NCBI RefSeq assembly: GCF_900184945.1
Contig: NZ_FXYF01000005.1
Span: 124,001-188,000 of the forward strand
From: Antarctobacter aquimaris
Lineage (GTDB): Bacteria; Pseudomonadota; Alphaproteobacteria; Rhodobacterales; Rhodobacteraceae
Length of the DNA: 64,000 nt
Direction of reading: 5' to 3'
The notes beneath the pieces were generated by a model, which made no database searches, had not been told where the DNA came from, and saw only the letters and a program-made list of their open reading frames with translations. Positions 42,004 through 52,589 of this stretch are shown here, one piece after another (the stretch's first letter is position 1; each line of letters begins with the position of its first letter). Position numbers and translations under genes: made by a program.

Positions 42004-42925
42004 CCGGCTCTGCCTTGTGCTGGCGCTCTGCGCCGGCCCGGCAGTGGCGGCCGAACTGAGCCTGCCGGCCGGAGCGGTCCAGAGCTTTGCCACCGTGCAG
42101 GACCCCGGTGCCTACGCATTGCCCACTGGCCCCTGGGCGAACGGCCGAGTGCCGGTGGACCGGGTCGAAGGCCGGGTCGAGGTGGCCGCCTGGCACATCC
42201 CCGGCAACACCGCGACACCGTTCCAGCTAGTCCAGCCGCTGCGCGACGCCTTTGTCGCCGATGGCTACGAGGTGCTGCTGGATTGCCGCGCGCGGACCTG
42301 CGGCAGCTTCGATTTCCGCTTTGCCACGCTGGTGCTGCCGGCGCCGGAAATGTTCGTGAACCTCACCGACTTTCACTTTGTGTCGGCCCGCGCGCCGGAT
42401 GGCGGCGCGGTCTCGATCCTGGCCAGCCGCGATTCCCGGCAGGGCTATCTCCAGGTCATCCGCGCCGGCAGCGCCGCCGGCGCCGCGATGCCCGCCCCCG
42501 CGGCGAGGCAGACGGCGCAAGAGCCGCCGCCCACGCCGGCCGACGGCGGCGACATCGCCGCCCGGCTGGAAACCCAGGGCCACGTGGTCCTGCGCGACCT
42601 GGTGTTCACCTCGGGCTCCACCTCGCTGGGCGAGGGTCCGGTCGCCTCGCTGGACGCCATCGCCGCCTACCTCGCCGCGAACCCGGCGCGGCAGGTGCTG
42701 TTCGTCGGCCATACCGACGCCACCGGATCGCTGGAGGCCAACCGCACCGTGTCGCAGCGCCGGGCCGAGGCTGCCGTCACCTACCTGCGTACGCGGCACG
42801 GCATCCCTGCGGCGCAGCTTGGCGCCGAAGGGGCGGGCTACCTGTCGCCGGTGGCCAGCAACCTCACCCCAGAAGGCCGCGAGGCCAACCGGAGGGTCGA
42901 GGCGGTGCTGATCTCGACGGAATGA
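41975..42925 (+). CDS. OmpA-domain envelope protein
   Basis: A 316-residue exported protein. After a signal peptide (MTPITRRRDNRLCLVLALCAGPAVAAEL) there is an N-terminal domain of about 140 residues that I do not recognise. It holds a Cys pair in LLDCRARTCGSFDF, likely a disulfide. A Pro/Ala-rich linker (near 165-190) leads to the OmpA C-terminal peptidoglycan-binding domain: VLRDLVFTSGSTSL, then FVGHTDATGSLEANRTVSQRRAEAVxxYL-like text with Asp and Arg for diaminopimelate binding. The start at 41975 lies inside the preceding gene, an overlap of 29 nt. It follows the AhpD gene in one operon, which may be accidental. Confidence 0.85.
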   Translation: MTPITRRRDNRLCLVLALCAGPAVAAELSLPAGAVQSFATVQDPGAYALPTGPWANGRVPVDRVEGRVEVAAWHIPGNTATPFQLVQPLRDAFVADGYEVLLDCRARTCGSFDFRFATLVLPAPEMFVNLTDFHFVSARAPDGGAVSILASRDSRQGYLQVIRAGSAAGAAMPAPAARQTAQEPPPTPADGGDIAARLETQGHVVLRDLVFTSGSTSLGEGPVASLDAIAAYLAANPARQVLFVGHTDATGSLEANRTVSQRRAEAAVTYLRTRHGIPAAQLGAEGAGYLSPVASNLTPEGREANRRVEAVLISTE

Positions 42926-42949
42926 CGGTGCCGCCGCCGCGCCAGGGCA

Positions 42950-44245
42950 TCACCGGGCAACACGGTCCGCGTCGATCTCGTCCCGGATTGCCTGTGGCAG
43001 GTCCAGCCACACCGCATCGTAGAGCGCGCGCCCTTCGGGCACGTCCTGTCCGCGATAGCTGTACGGGCGGACGGCGCCCAGACCGAGGGTCGCGCCGTCC
43101 GGAGCGACGGGATGCTGGTCGAACACCACCCAGTCGCGACGTTCGGCGGCCAGATCCGCGCCGGCGAGGCTTTTGACGCGCAGATCGAATGTCCTCGGCC
43201 CGCGGTTTAACAGCGACGCCATCATGCCCGAGGCGACCATCGTGGCGACGGCTTTGCCGCCCCGCGTGAACCGCCAGAACGAGTCGCCCGCCGGGCCGAT
43301 GCGCAGGGCGGTGCCGGTCGCCGGGTTGGCGACGAACTGGTGATCCCCGACCAGGACCAGCAGCTCCTGTCCCGCCGGAGAGGCGAGCAGGTCGAGCGCA
43401 GGGCCGGAAACCTCGAACCGGACCGCGCCCTCGGGGCCGCTCTCGGCGTATCGGTCGAGCGAGACGGCGACGATCTCGTAGTTCGCGAATTCCGGGCGGG
43501 CGACGACCAGGCTGCCGTCCGCGGCCCATGCCGCAGAAGACCCGAGCGGGAGACTGCCGGGCCAGGGGCTCGCCAGCCGTTCGCGGGTGGCCAGGTCCCA
43601 GACCAGCAGCGCATCCCCCGCGGCGGCGGCCAGCCGCGAGCCGTCCGGGGAAAACCCGATGAGGCCGCCCGGCTGCCCGCCGCCCGGCAGTGACGGATGC
43701 GGCCGCCCGTCCGCCGTGTCGAACAGCAGGGCTGCCCCCTCATCCATATCCCAGAGGGCAACCAGGTCCCCCTTCGGCGAAAAGGCCGGCGGCAGACCGG
43801 GGCCGTAGACCAGGCTCATCGGCACGTCCCAGGTGACAAGCTCCGCGATCTCGGTGCCGTCGCGCGGATCGAGCAGCACGTAGGGCGGCGCCTGCCCCGA
43901 GCCGTCCTCGGGACCGTTCGCAGGCCCGATCACGGCCCGGTCGCCGGTCGCATTGACCGCATAGTGCTGGAACCCGGACCGATCGACCCTGACGATGCGC
44001 GACGCGACCGCGCGAAACAGCGCGTCATGCGCCGCGCCGAAGGTCTCGAAATCCTCGTCCCTCGGATCCGAAGGCAGGCCGCGCAGGGCCGCGACGATGG
44101 CGGCCTGGCGGTCACCGGTCAGGGTCGCCGCCACCGAGATCCGCGCGAATTCCGCGCTGCGGTCCTGCTGCGCCAGGCCCGCGTCGGCGAGAGCGAGAAA
44201 CCCCAGGGCAAGGCCGACCAGACCGGCTGACAAATGGCGTGTCAT
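42950..44245 (-). CDS. Exported beta-propeller (WD40-like) protein
   Basis: A 431-residue protein with a signal peptide (MTRHLSAGLVGLALGFLALADAGLAQQ). The rest shows a repeated pattern of short strands with blade-end motifs such as LIGFSPDGSRLAAAAGDALLVWDL and PAFSPKGDLVALWDMDEGAALLFDT, typical of WD40/TolB-like propellers, perhaps six or seven blades. No enzymatic residues are seen. Such exported propellers serve as scaffolds in the periplasm. Convergent with the OmpA-like gene (25 nt apart). No family closer than beta-propeller is recognised. Confidence 0.78.
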   Translation of the reverse strand: MTRHLSAGLVGLALGFLALADAGLAQQDRSAEFARISVAATLTGDRQAAIVAALRGLPSDPRDEDFETFGAAHDALFRAVASRIVRVDRSGFQHYAVNATGDRAVIGPANGPEDGSGQAPPYVLLDPRDGTEIAELVTWDVPMSLVYGPGLPPAFSPKGDLVALWDMDEGAALLFDTADGRPHPSLPGGGQPGGLIGFSPDGSRLAAAAGDALLVWDLATRERLASPWPGSLPLGSSAAWAADGSLVVARPEFANYEIVAVSLDRYAESGPEGAVRFEVSGPALDLLASPAGQELLVLVGDHQFVANPATGTALRIGPAGDSFWRFTRGGKAVATMVASGMMASLLNRGPRTFDLRVKSLAGADLAAERRDWVVFDQHPVAPDGATLGLGAVRPYSYRGQDVPEGRALYDAVWLDLPQAIRDEIDADRVAR

Positions 44246-44362
44246 AGATGTCTCCGTGCGAAATGGCAGCGGCCAACGCTACCACAGGAGCGCCGGAGCG
44301 GGAAAGCGTGCGCCCGGAACAGGCATGCCCCTGGCAGCGCAACCGCCCACAGGACACGCAAA

Positions 44363-44385
44363 CGCCCCGGGACTTGCCCGGGGCG
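44363..44385 (-). terminator. Possible terminator of the LysR gene
   Basis: Stem CGCCCCGGG-CAAGT-CCCGGGGCG on the minus strand, with TTT following. It lies about 45-70 nt downstream of the LysR stop. The T run is short. Confidence 0.5.
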
Positions 44386-44430
44386 CAGATGTGTTGTGCC
44401 CCTGCTGCGGGGAGGCCGGACGTGCAAGCC

Positions 44431-45336
44431 TTACCAGACCTGCGGCCCCTTGTCGGCAAAGGCATGGACCAGGAAGTCGATGAAGGCGCGCACCTTGGGC
44501 TGGGTGAACCGGCCCGGCGGATAGACCGCGTAGATGCCCTGCGTCTCGACCGGCAGGTCCGGAATCGCATCCTCGACCAGCCCCTGCGTCATCGCCTCGT
44601 GGTAGAGGTAGGACGGCAGGTAGGCGATCCCCAGCCCCGCGATGCAGGCGTTCAGCAGCGACTGTCCGTCGTTCACCGTCAGCCAGCCCGCCGTGCGCAC
44701 CTGCCGCTTTTCGCCCGAAGGCGCGGTCAGCTTCCACACGTTGCCCGAGGCCTGGTTGGAATAATGCAACAGCTTGTGTTCGTTCAGATCGTCGATCCGC
44801 CCCGGGCGCCCGAACTTCTGGAAATACGACGGCGAGGCGATCATCCGCTTGGTGGTGTCGGTCAGCTTGCGCGCGCGCAGGGTGGAATCCTCCAGCTCGC
44901 CGATCCGCACCGCCATGTCGAAGCCTTCCGAGATCAGCTCGACGTAGCGATTGTTCAGCACCATGTTCACGGTGATGTCCGGGAACTCGGCGAGGAAGTC
45001 GCCCAAAACGGGACTCAGGTGATTGACGCCGAAGTCCGTGGCGACCGAGATGCGCAGCAGCCCCGAGGGCGCGGATTGCATCGAGGTCACAAGCGCGTCG
45101 GCCTCGCCCGCATCGTTCAGCACGCGGCGCGCGCGGTCATAGTAGGCCAGCCCGATCTCGGTGGGCGAGACGCGTCGCGTGGTGCGGTTCAGCAGGCGCG
45201 CGCCCAGCCGCGCCTCGAGCGAGGACACATGTTTGGAGACCGCCGACTTGGAGATTCCCATCTTTTTCGCGGCATCCGTGAACCCTCCCTGGTCAACGAC
45301 GGTGGCGAAAGCCTCCATTTCGGTCAGACGGTCCAT
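44431..45336 (-). CDS. LysR family transcriptional regulator
   Basis: Regulator of 301 residues. The N-terminal helix-turn-helix (about 1-60) reads MEAFATVVDQGGFTDAAKKMGISKSAVSKHVSSLEARLG, with SKSAVSKHVSSLE as recognition helix. The effector-binding domain has DFGVNHLSPVLGDFLAEFPDI and PFTQPKVRAFIDFLVHAF-like text near the end; this C-terminal pattern belongs to the large DsdC/AaeR-like group. It diverges from a DUF4399 gene with 208 nt between starts, so that gene is a reasonable but unproven target, along with its own promoter. Confidence 0.92.
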   Translation of the reverse strand: MDRLTEMEAFATVVDQGGFTDAAKKMGISKSAVSKHVSSLEARLGARLLNRTTRRVSPTEIGLAYYDRARRVLNDAGEADALVTSMQSAPSGLLRISVATDFGVNHLSPVLGDFLAEFPDITVNMVLNNRYVELISEGFDMAVRIGELEDSTLRARKLTDTTKRMIASPSYFQKFGRPGRIDDLNEHKLLHYSNQASGNVWKLTAPSGEKRQVRTAGWLTVNDGQSLLNACIAGLGIAYLPSYLYHEAMTQGLVEDAIPDLPVETQGIYAVYPPGRFTQPKVRAFIDFLVHAFADKGPQVW

Positions 45337-45544
45337 CTACGGTCTCCATGCAACTCTTACTGTCGCCCTTGGTATGTCCACCAACTGGGGCGCAACTTGG
45401 GCGGGGAGGCGACAATTGATGGGTATTCGCCAAGGCTGTCGGCGTTGCGGAAACGGATTGCGTTTGGTGACGGCCAGTCCCGGGTGTAGGCTCGCAGGAT
45501 TGATGACACGCGACTTGAGACCACATCAAACCGGGAGGAAACAC

Positions 45545-45991
45545 ATGATTGTCCGCAGCCTGACCCTCGCCACCGCGCTGGCGCTTGCGCCGATTGCGGC
45601 GCTGGCCGGCGATACCCCCGCGCCCGAAGGCGCCGCGGTCTACTTCATCAGCCCGGCCGATGGCGCCACGCTGACCAGCCCGGTCACCGTGCAGTTCGGC
45701 CTGAGCGGCATGGGCGTCGCCCCCGCCGGCATCGACAAGGAACACACCGGCCACCATCACCTGCTGGTGGACCGCGCGCCCTTCGGGGACGGCCCCGAGG
45801 ATGCCGACATCCTCGAAACCGGCATTCCCGGCGACGACAACCACCGCCATTTCGGCGGCGGCCAGACCGAGATCACGCTGGGGCTGGAGCCGGGCACCCA
45901 CACGCTGCAACTGCTGATGGGGGACCAGAACCACGTCCCGCACAACCCGCCGGTCGTGTCCGAGGTGATCACCATCACCGTGACGGAATAA
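45545..45991 (+). CDS. DUF4399 domain-containing exported protein
   Basis: A 148-residue periplasmic protein with a signal peptide (MIVRSLTLATALALAPIAALAGD). The mature domain is His-rich: EHTGHHHLLVD (about 73-83), then ETGIPGDDNHRHFGGGQTE and LMGDQNHVPHNPP. These are the conserved blocks I recall for DUF4399, a small beta-fold protein of unknown function, sometimes suggested to bind metals. A GGGAGGA precedes the ATG by 6 nt. Its neighbour is the divergent LysR gene. Confidence 0.88.
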   Translation: MIVRSLTLATALALAPIAALAGDTPAPEGAAVYFISPADGATLTSPVTVQFGLSGMGVAPAGIDKEHTGHHHLLVDRAPFGDGPEDADILETGIPGDDNHRHFGGGQTEITLGLEPGTHTLQLLMGDQNHVPHNPPVVSEVITITVTE

Positions 45992-46070
45992 ACCGGAGCC
46001 TGAAGGGACGGTGGGTGGGGCGATGTTCCGGCCAAGGGCCGGGACGAGCGTCACCCGCCGTCGCCGCCGT

Positions 46071-48152
<2,082 letters not shown>

Positions 48153-48293
48153 CTACGTCACGTCAGAGGGGCAGGCGGCTCAGGTCCGGGGCAAGTGTCG
48201 CCGACCCGCACGGCGCTGGGTTTCCTCTGCGTTCCGCTTGAAAACCCCGGCGCGCGGGGGCAGGTTGCAGGGCAGGCATATGGGGAGGATCCG

Positions 48294-49286
48294 GTGAGCA
48301 CCATCGCAGAGCGAACAGCGACCGCACATCTGCCGCAGCTGCACGAGGCGCGCAATCCGGGGAAGGCGCTGGACATGGACTGGGTCCGTGCCGCCCGCGC
48401 CAACCGCTCGGCGATCGAACGGCGCTGCGCCACGCTGCCGGGGCGACGCTCGGTCAAGAAGGAGTATCAGGCCGCCTGGCTGGCGCGCGCCATTTCCTGC
48501 ATCGACCTGACCACGCTGGCGGGCGATGACACGCCCGGCCGCGTCGCGCGGCTGTGCGCCAAGGCGCGCCAGCCTGTGCGCCCCGACCTGCTGGAGGCGC
48601 TGGGGCTGGAAGGGCTGACCGTGGGCGCGGTCTGCGTCTACCACGACATGATCGCGCCGGCCGTCGCCGCGCTGCGCGGGTCGGGCATTCCGGTGGCCGC
48701 CGTCTCGACCGGCTTTCCGGCGGGGCTGTCGCCGTTCCCTCTGCGCGTGGCCGAGATCGAGGAAAGCGTCCGCGCCGGGGCGCAGGAGATCGACATCGTG
48801 ATCTCGCGCCGGCTGGTGCTGACCGGGGACTGGCAGGGCCTCTACGACGAGATGCGCAGCTTTCGCGCCGCCTGCGGCGAGGCGCATATCAAGGCGATCC
48901 TGGCCACCGGGGAACTGGGCACCTTGCAGAACGTCGCGCGCGCCTCTCTGGTCTGCATGATGGCGGGGGCGGATTTCATCAAGACCTCGACAGGCAAGGA
49001 AAGCGTCAACGCCACCCTGCCCGTCAGCCTGGTGATGGTCCGTGCGATCCGCGAATACCACCAGCGCAGCGGCTACCGCGTGGGCTACAAACCCGCGGGC
49101 GGCATCTCCAAGGCCAAGGATGCGCTGGTCTACCTGTCGCTCATCAAGGAGGAACTGGGCGACCGCTGGCTGCGGCCCGATCTGTTCCGCTTTGGCGCGT
49201 CGTCGCTGCTGGGTGATATCGAGCGGCAGCTGGAACACCACGTGACCGGGGCCTATTCGGCGTCGTGGCGCCATGCCATGGCCTGA
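48294..49286 (+). CDS. deoC: Deoxyribose-phosphate aldolase
   Basis: Cytoplasmic class I aldolase of 330 residues that splits 2-deoxyribose 5-phosphate into glyceraldehyde 3-phosphate and acetaldehyde. The Schiff-base Lys is in ADFIKTSTGKES (about 225), with a second Lys near GYKPAGGISKAKDA, as in DeoC. STGFPAGLSPFPLRVAE also matches. The N-terminal extension of about 80 residues relative to E. coli DeoC is normal for the eukaryote-like/alphaproteobacterial branch. The start is GTG at 48294, with GGGGAGGA before it. Downstream, a small membrane protein and a bidomain ALDH complete a route for deoxyribose. Confidence 0.93.
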   Translation: MSTIAERTATAHLPQLHEARNPGKALDMDWVRAARANRSAIERRCATLPGRRSVKKEYQAAWLARAISCIDLTTLAGDDTPGRVARLCAKARQPVRPDLLEALGLEGLTVGAVCVYHDMIAPAVAALRGSGIPVAAVSTGFPAGLSPFPLRVAEIEESVRAGAQEIDIVISRRLVLTGDWQGLYDEMRSFRAACGEAHIKAILATGELGTLQNVARASLVCMMAGADFIKTSTGKESVNATLPVSLVMVRAIREYHQRSGYRVGYKPAGGISKAKDALVYLSLIKEELGDRWLRPDLFRFGASSLLGDIERQLEHHVTGAYSASWRHAMA

Positions 49287-49349
49287 GTTGGGCCTTGCCG
49301 CAGGCGGCAAAGTCCCGGGACCGACACTGGCGCGAGAAAAGCAAGACCG

Positions 49350-49634
49350 ATGAAACCCGAGTATACCCTGCTGATGGTGTCCGCCTTCCTCGTGATGGGG
49401 GCAAAAAGCTGGCGCCAGCGCCGCATCCGGCGTGCGGTGCGCGACCTGCCCACCAGGCTGCAACGCCAGCTGGGCGAAGGCCCGACCTACCTGCCGCCCG
49501 ACGAGGTGACGCCCGACCTCGAACCCTATGTCGCCGTTCACCGCCGCACCGGGCGGATCGAGAAACTGTTCTGGGGCCTTGCCATCCTGTGGCTGGCCTA
49601 TGTCGCCTACTTGGAAATCGGAGCGCTGGGATGA
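49350..49634 (+). CDS. Small membrane protein of the deoC-ALDH operon
   Basis: A 94-residue protein with one hydrophobic segment at the N-terminus (EYTLLMVSAFLVMGAK) and one at the C-terminus (EKLFWGLAILWLAYVAYLEIGALG). Both flank a basic, soluble middle part (RRIRRAVRDLPTRLQRQLG). I do not recognise the family. The stop overlaps the ALDH start (ATGA), so it is co-translated with that enzyme. A role in attaching the pathway to the membrane, or in export of acetaldehyde-related products, is only a guess from position. Confidence 0.7.
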   Translation: MKPEYTLLMVSAFLVMGAKSWRQRRIRRAVRDLPTRLQRQLGEGPTYLPPDEVTPDLEPYVAVHRRTGRIEKLFWGLAILWLAYVAYLEIGALG

Positions 49635-51967
49635 CCATCAAGGAGATCTTCGAGACCATGGACTACGGTCCCGCCCCCGAAAGCGCCGGCGATGCGCTGG
49701 CCTGGATCGTCGACCAGGGCTCGCGCTTTGGCCATTTCATCGACGGCGCCTTTACCGAGCCGGGCGAAGGTTTCGACAGCCGCAACCCGGCCTCCGGCGA
49801 AGTGCTGGCAACCCTGACGCAGGCGACGCAAGGCGACGTGGATGCAGCCGTTGCCGCCGCCCGCGCGGCGCAGCCGGGATGGGAGGCGCTGGGCGGTCCG
49901 GGCCGCGCGCGCCACCTCTACGCGCTGGCGCGGCTGTTGCAGAAACACGCGCGGCTGTTCGCGGTGCTGGAGACGCTCGACAACGGCAAGCCGATCCGCG
50001 AAAGCCGCGACATCGACGTGCCGCTGGCGCAGCGGCATTTCTATTACCACGCCGGGATGGCGCAGCTGATGGACACCGAACTGCCCGGCCAGCAGGCGCA
50101 CGGGGTCTGCGGCCAGATCATCCCGTGGAACTTTCCCCTGCTGATGCTGGCGTGGAAGGTCGCCCCGGCGCTGGCCACCGGCAACTGCGTGGTGCTGAAA
50201 CCGGCCGAATGGACCTCGCTGACGGCACTCCTGTTTGCAGATATCTGCCGCCAGGCGGGACTGCCCAAGGGGGTGGTCAACATCGTCACCGGCGACGGCG
50301 CCGTGGGCGAGAGGATCGTCAAGGCCGACGTGGACAAGATCGCCTTTACCGGCTCGACCGAGGTGGGCCGCCGGATCCGCCAGGCGACGGCGGGGCGCGG
50401 CATCGCGCTGACGCTGGAGCTGGGCGGCAAGTCGCCCTACGTCGTCTTCGAGGACGCCGACATCGACAGCGCGGTCGAGGGGCTGGTGGATGCGATCTGG
50501 TTCAACCAGGGGCAGGTCTGTTGCGCCGGCTCCCGCCTGCTGGTGCAGGAGGGCATCGCGGAGGAGTTCCACACCCGGCTGAAAGCACGGATGGACAAGC
50601 TGCGCATCGGCGACCCGCTGGACAAGTGCATCGACGTGGGCGCCATCGTCGACCCCGAGCAGCTGCGGCGGATCGAGTCGCTGGTGGCCGGGGCCGAGGG
50701 CACCGTCTACCGCGCCAACTGCGACCTGCCCGAGGGCTGTTTCTACCCGCCGACGCTGATCACCGGCCTCTCGGCAGCCTCGCCGCTGATGCAGGAAGAG
50801 ATCTTTGGCCCGGTGCTGGTCTCGACCACCTTCCGCACGCCCGCCGAGGCGGTGGATCTGGCCAACAACACGCGTTACGGGCTGGCGGCCAGCGTCTGGT
50901 CGGAGAACATCAACACCGCGCTGGACGTGGCGCCACAGCTGGCGGCGGGGGTGATCTGGGTGAACGGCACCAACATGTTCGACGCTGCCGCAGGCTTTGG
51001 CGGGCTGCGGGAAAGCGGCTTTGGCCGCGAGGGCGGCTGGGAGGGGCTGCGCGCCTACACCCGCGCCACCGGCGAGGCCCGGCCGCTGACCCCGGTCGAG
51101 CCGTTTTCCGGCGACGCGGCCGAGCCGCAGCCGGTGGACCGCACCGCCAAGCTGTATATCGGCGGCAAGCAGGCGCGCCCCGACGGCGGCTATGCCCGCA
51201 ACGTGTATGACACGGCGGGCGCGCTGATCGGACAGGCGCCGATCGCCAACCGCAAGGACATCCGCAACGCGGTGGAGGCGGCGCGCGGCGCGGGCGGCTG
51301 GGCCAGGGCCACGGCGCACAACCGCGCGCAGGTCCTGTACTACATCGGCGAAAACCTGTCGGCGCGCGCGGCGGAGTTCGCCGCCGGGATCGATCGGCAG
51401 ACCGGCGGGTCGGGCGGCGCGGCCGAGGTCGCGGCCTGCGTCGACCGGCTGTTCACCTGGGCCGCCTGGGCGGACAAGTTCGACGGCGCGGTCCGCGCGG
51501 TCCCGCTGCGCGGCGTGGCGCTGGCGATGAACGAACCCTGCGGCGTGATCGGCGCGCTCTGCGCCGACGAGGCGCCGCTGCTGGGGCTGGTGTCACTCAT
51601 GGGCCCGGCCATCGCCATGGGCAACCGGGTGGTGCTGGTCGCCTCCGAACCCTTTCCGCTGGCGGCGCTGGAGTTCACCCAGGTGCTGGAAACCTCGGAC
51701 GTGCCGGGCGGGGTGGTCAACATCCTGACCGGCTCTCATGCCGAGCTGGCGCCCACGCTGGCGGCGCACCTGGACGTGGACGCGGTCTGGTCCTTCTCCT
51801 CGACCGACCTGGCGCAGGTGATCGAGCGGGGTGCTGCGGGCAACCTCAAGCGGACCTGGGTCAACGACGGGCTGGCGCGCGACTGGACCGGGCCGGAGGG
51901 CGCGGGACGCGCGTTCCTGGAGCAGGCGACCGAGGTCAAGACGGTCTGGGTGCCCTACGGCGCCTGA
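49631..51967 (+). CDS. Bidomain aldehyde dehydrogenase (ALDH16 type)
   Basis: A 778-residue protein with two aldehyde dehydrogenase folds. The first (about 30-500) is complete: ALATGNCVVLKPAEWTS, FTGSTEVGR, LELGGKSPYVVFEDADID with the general-base Glu, and GQVCCAGSR with the catalytic Cys near 297. The second (about 510-778) is shorter and lacks a recognisable catalytic Cys: WSFSSTDLAQV stands where GxxCxx would be expected, as in the ALDH16 superfamily. It likely oxidises the acetaldehyde produced by DeoC to acetate with NAD. Start overlaps the small membrane protein gene. Alternative view: a fused pair with a structural second half, but the same function follows. Confidence 0.9.
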   Translation: MTIKEIFETMDYGPAPESAGDALAWIVDQGSRFGHFIDGAFTEPGEGFDSRNPASGEVLATLTQATQGDVDAAVAAARAAQPGWEALGGPGRARHLYALARLLQKHARLFAVLETLDNGKPIRESRDIDVPLAQRHFYYHAGMAQLMDTELPGQQAHGVCGQIIPWNFPLLMLAWKVAPALATGNCVVLKPAEWTSLTALLFADICRQAGLPKGVVNIVTGDGAVGERIVKADVDKIAFTGSTEVGRRIRQATAGRGIALTLELGGKSPYVVFEDADIDSAVEGLVDAIWFNQGQVCCAGSRLLVQEGIAEEFHTRLKARMDKLRIGDPLDKCIDVGAIVDPEQLRRIESLVAGAEGTVYRANCDLPEGCFYPPTLITGLSAASPLMQEEIFGPVLVSTTFRTPAEAVDLANNTRYGLAASVWSENINTALDVAPQLAAGVIWVNGTNMFDAAAGFGGLRESGFGREGGWEGLRAYTRATGEARPLTPVEPFSGDAAEPQPVDRTAKLYIGGKQARPDGGYARNVYDTAGALIGQAPIANRKDIRNAVEAARGAGGWARATAHNRAQVLYYIGENLSARAAEFAAGIDRQTGGSGGAAEVAACVDRLFTWAAWADKFDGAVRAVPLRGVALAMNEPCGVIGALCADEAPLLGLVSLMGPAIAMGNRVVLVASEPFPLAALEFTQVLETSDVPGGVVNILTGSHAELAPTLAAHLDVDAVWSFSSTDLAQVIERGAAGNLKRTWVNDGLARDWTGPEGAGRAFLEQATEVKTVWVPYGA

Positions 51968-52087
51968 GTCGCTGTCCGGGGCGACGTGGAGGTCCCGGGG
52001 CAGGCCCGGGACGGGGCGACGCAGGGCCATTTTGGTCTGTTCACAGGCAATCTGCCGCGTGGGGGGCTGTGGCACCGGGCCGCGCCA

Positions 52088-52116
52088 TTGAGAATTTACA
52101 TTTCCGGTGCTATCTT
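52088..52116 (+). promoter_or_regulatory. Candidate sigma-70 promoter of rsfS-rlmH
   Basis: TTGAGA (52088-52093), exactly 17 nt, then TATCTT (52111-52116). Predicted transcript start near 52123, only about 13 nt before the first ATG but about 55 nt before the CTG with a strong ribosome-binding site. Confidence 0.6.
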
Positions 52117-52135
52117 GGAGACAGGCCCGCGCGCC

Positions 52136-52588
52136 ATGGGCTGGCTTTGGCGCATCACACAGAAGGAGGAGACGACCCTGTCTTCTACGACACTTGCGGC
52201 ACATGCCGCGGAACAGGGCCGGGGCTACCCGGCCGTGACACAGAGCGGACCGAACGCTGAGAGCACTCTCGCGGCGGTGCTCGAAATCCTCTCCGACAAC
52301 AAGGCCGAAGATATCGTGCAGATCGACCTGCGCGGCAAGTCCTCTGTCTGCGACTACATGGTCATCGCCTCGGGCCGCTCTTCGCGGCAGGTGGCGGCGT
52401 TGTCGGAAAAGGTGGCTGACGGACTCAAGCATGACCACGGCCTTCTCTCGACCCTCGAGGGCAAGGACACCGGGGACTGGGTGCTGATCGACGCGGGCGA
52501 CGTGGTGGTCCATGTCTTCCGCCCGGAAGTGCGCGAGTTCTACCAGCTGGAAAAGATGTGGGCACCTCTGGGGACCCTCAAGGTCTGA
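52136..52588 (+). CDS. rsfS: Ribosomal silencing factor RsfS
   Basis: Binds ribosomal protein L14 and blocks subunit joining when nutrients fall. The conserved domain is complete: KAEDIVQIDLRGKSSVCDYMVIASG, with Cys-Asp-Tyr in the centre, then RSSRQVAALSEKVADGLK, WVLIDAGDVVVHVF and FRPEVREFYQLEKMW. The coordinates use the first ATG (52136; 150 codons), but that ATG has no ribosome-binding site and lies very near the predicted transcript start. A full AAGGAGGA at 52163-52170 precedes a CTG at 52178 by 7 nt, which would give a 136-residue protein of normal length. The CTG start is my preferred reading. rlmH follows with no gap. Confidence 0.9.
   Translation: MGWLWRITQKEETTLSSTTLAAHAAEQGRGYPAVTQSGPNAESTLAAVLEILSDNKAEDIVQIDLRGKSSVCDYMVIASGRSSRQVAALSEKVADGLKHDHGLLSTLEGKDTGDWVLIDAGDVVVHVFRPEVREFYQLEKMWAPLGTLKV
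52163..52170 (+). promoter_or_regulatory. Strong ribosome-binding site before a CTG codon of rsfS
   Basis: AAGGAGGA, an almost full anti-16S complement, stands 7 nt before CTG (52178-52180). No ATG, GTG or TTG lies within range, so if this site is used the start codon is CTG. Confidence 0.6.
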
Positions 52589-52589
52589 C

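Noticed and set aside
51986-52135. Further upstream in-frame extension of rsfS
   Set aside because: It lies before the predicted promoter and has no ribosome-binding site.
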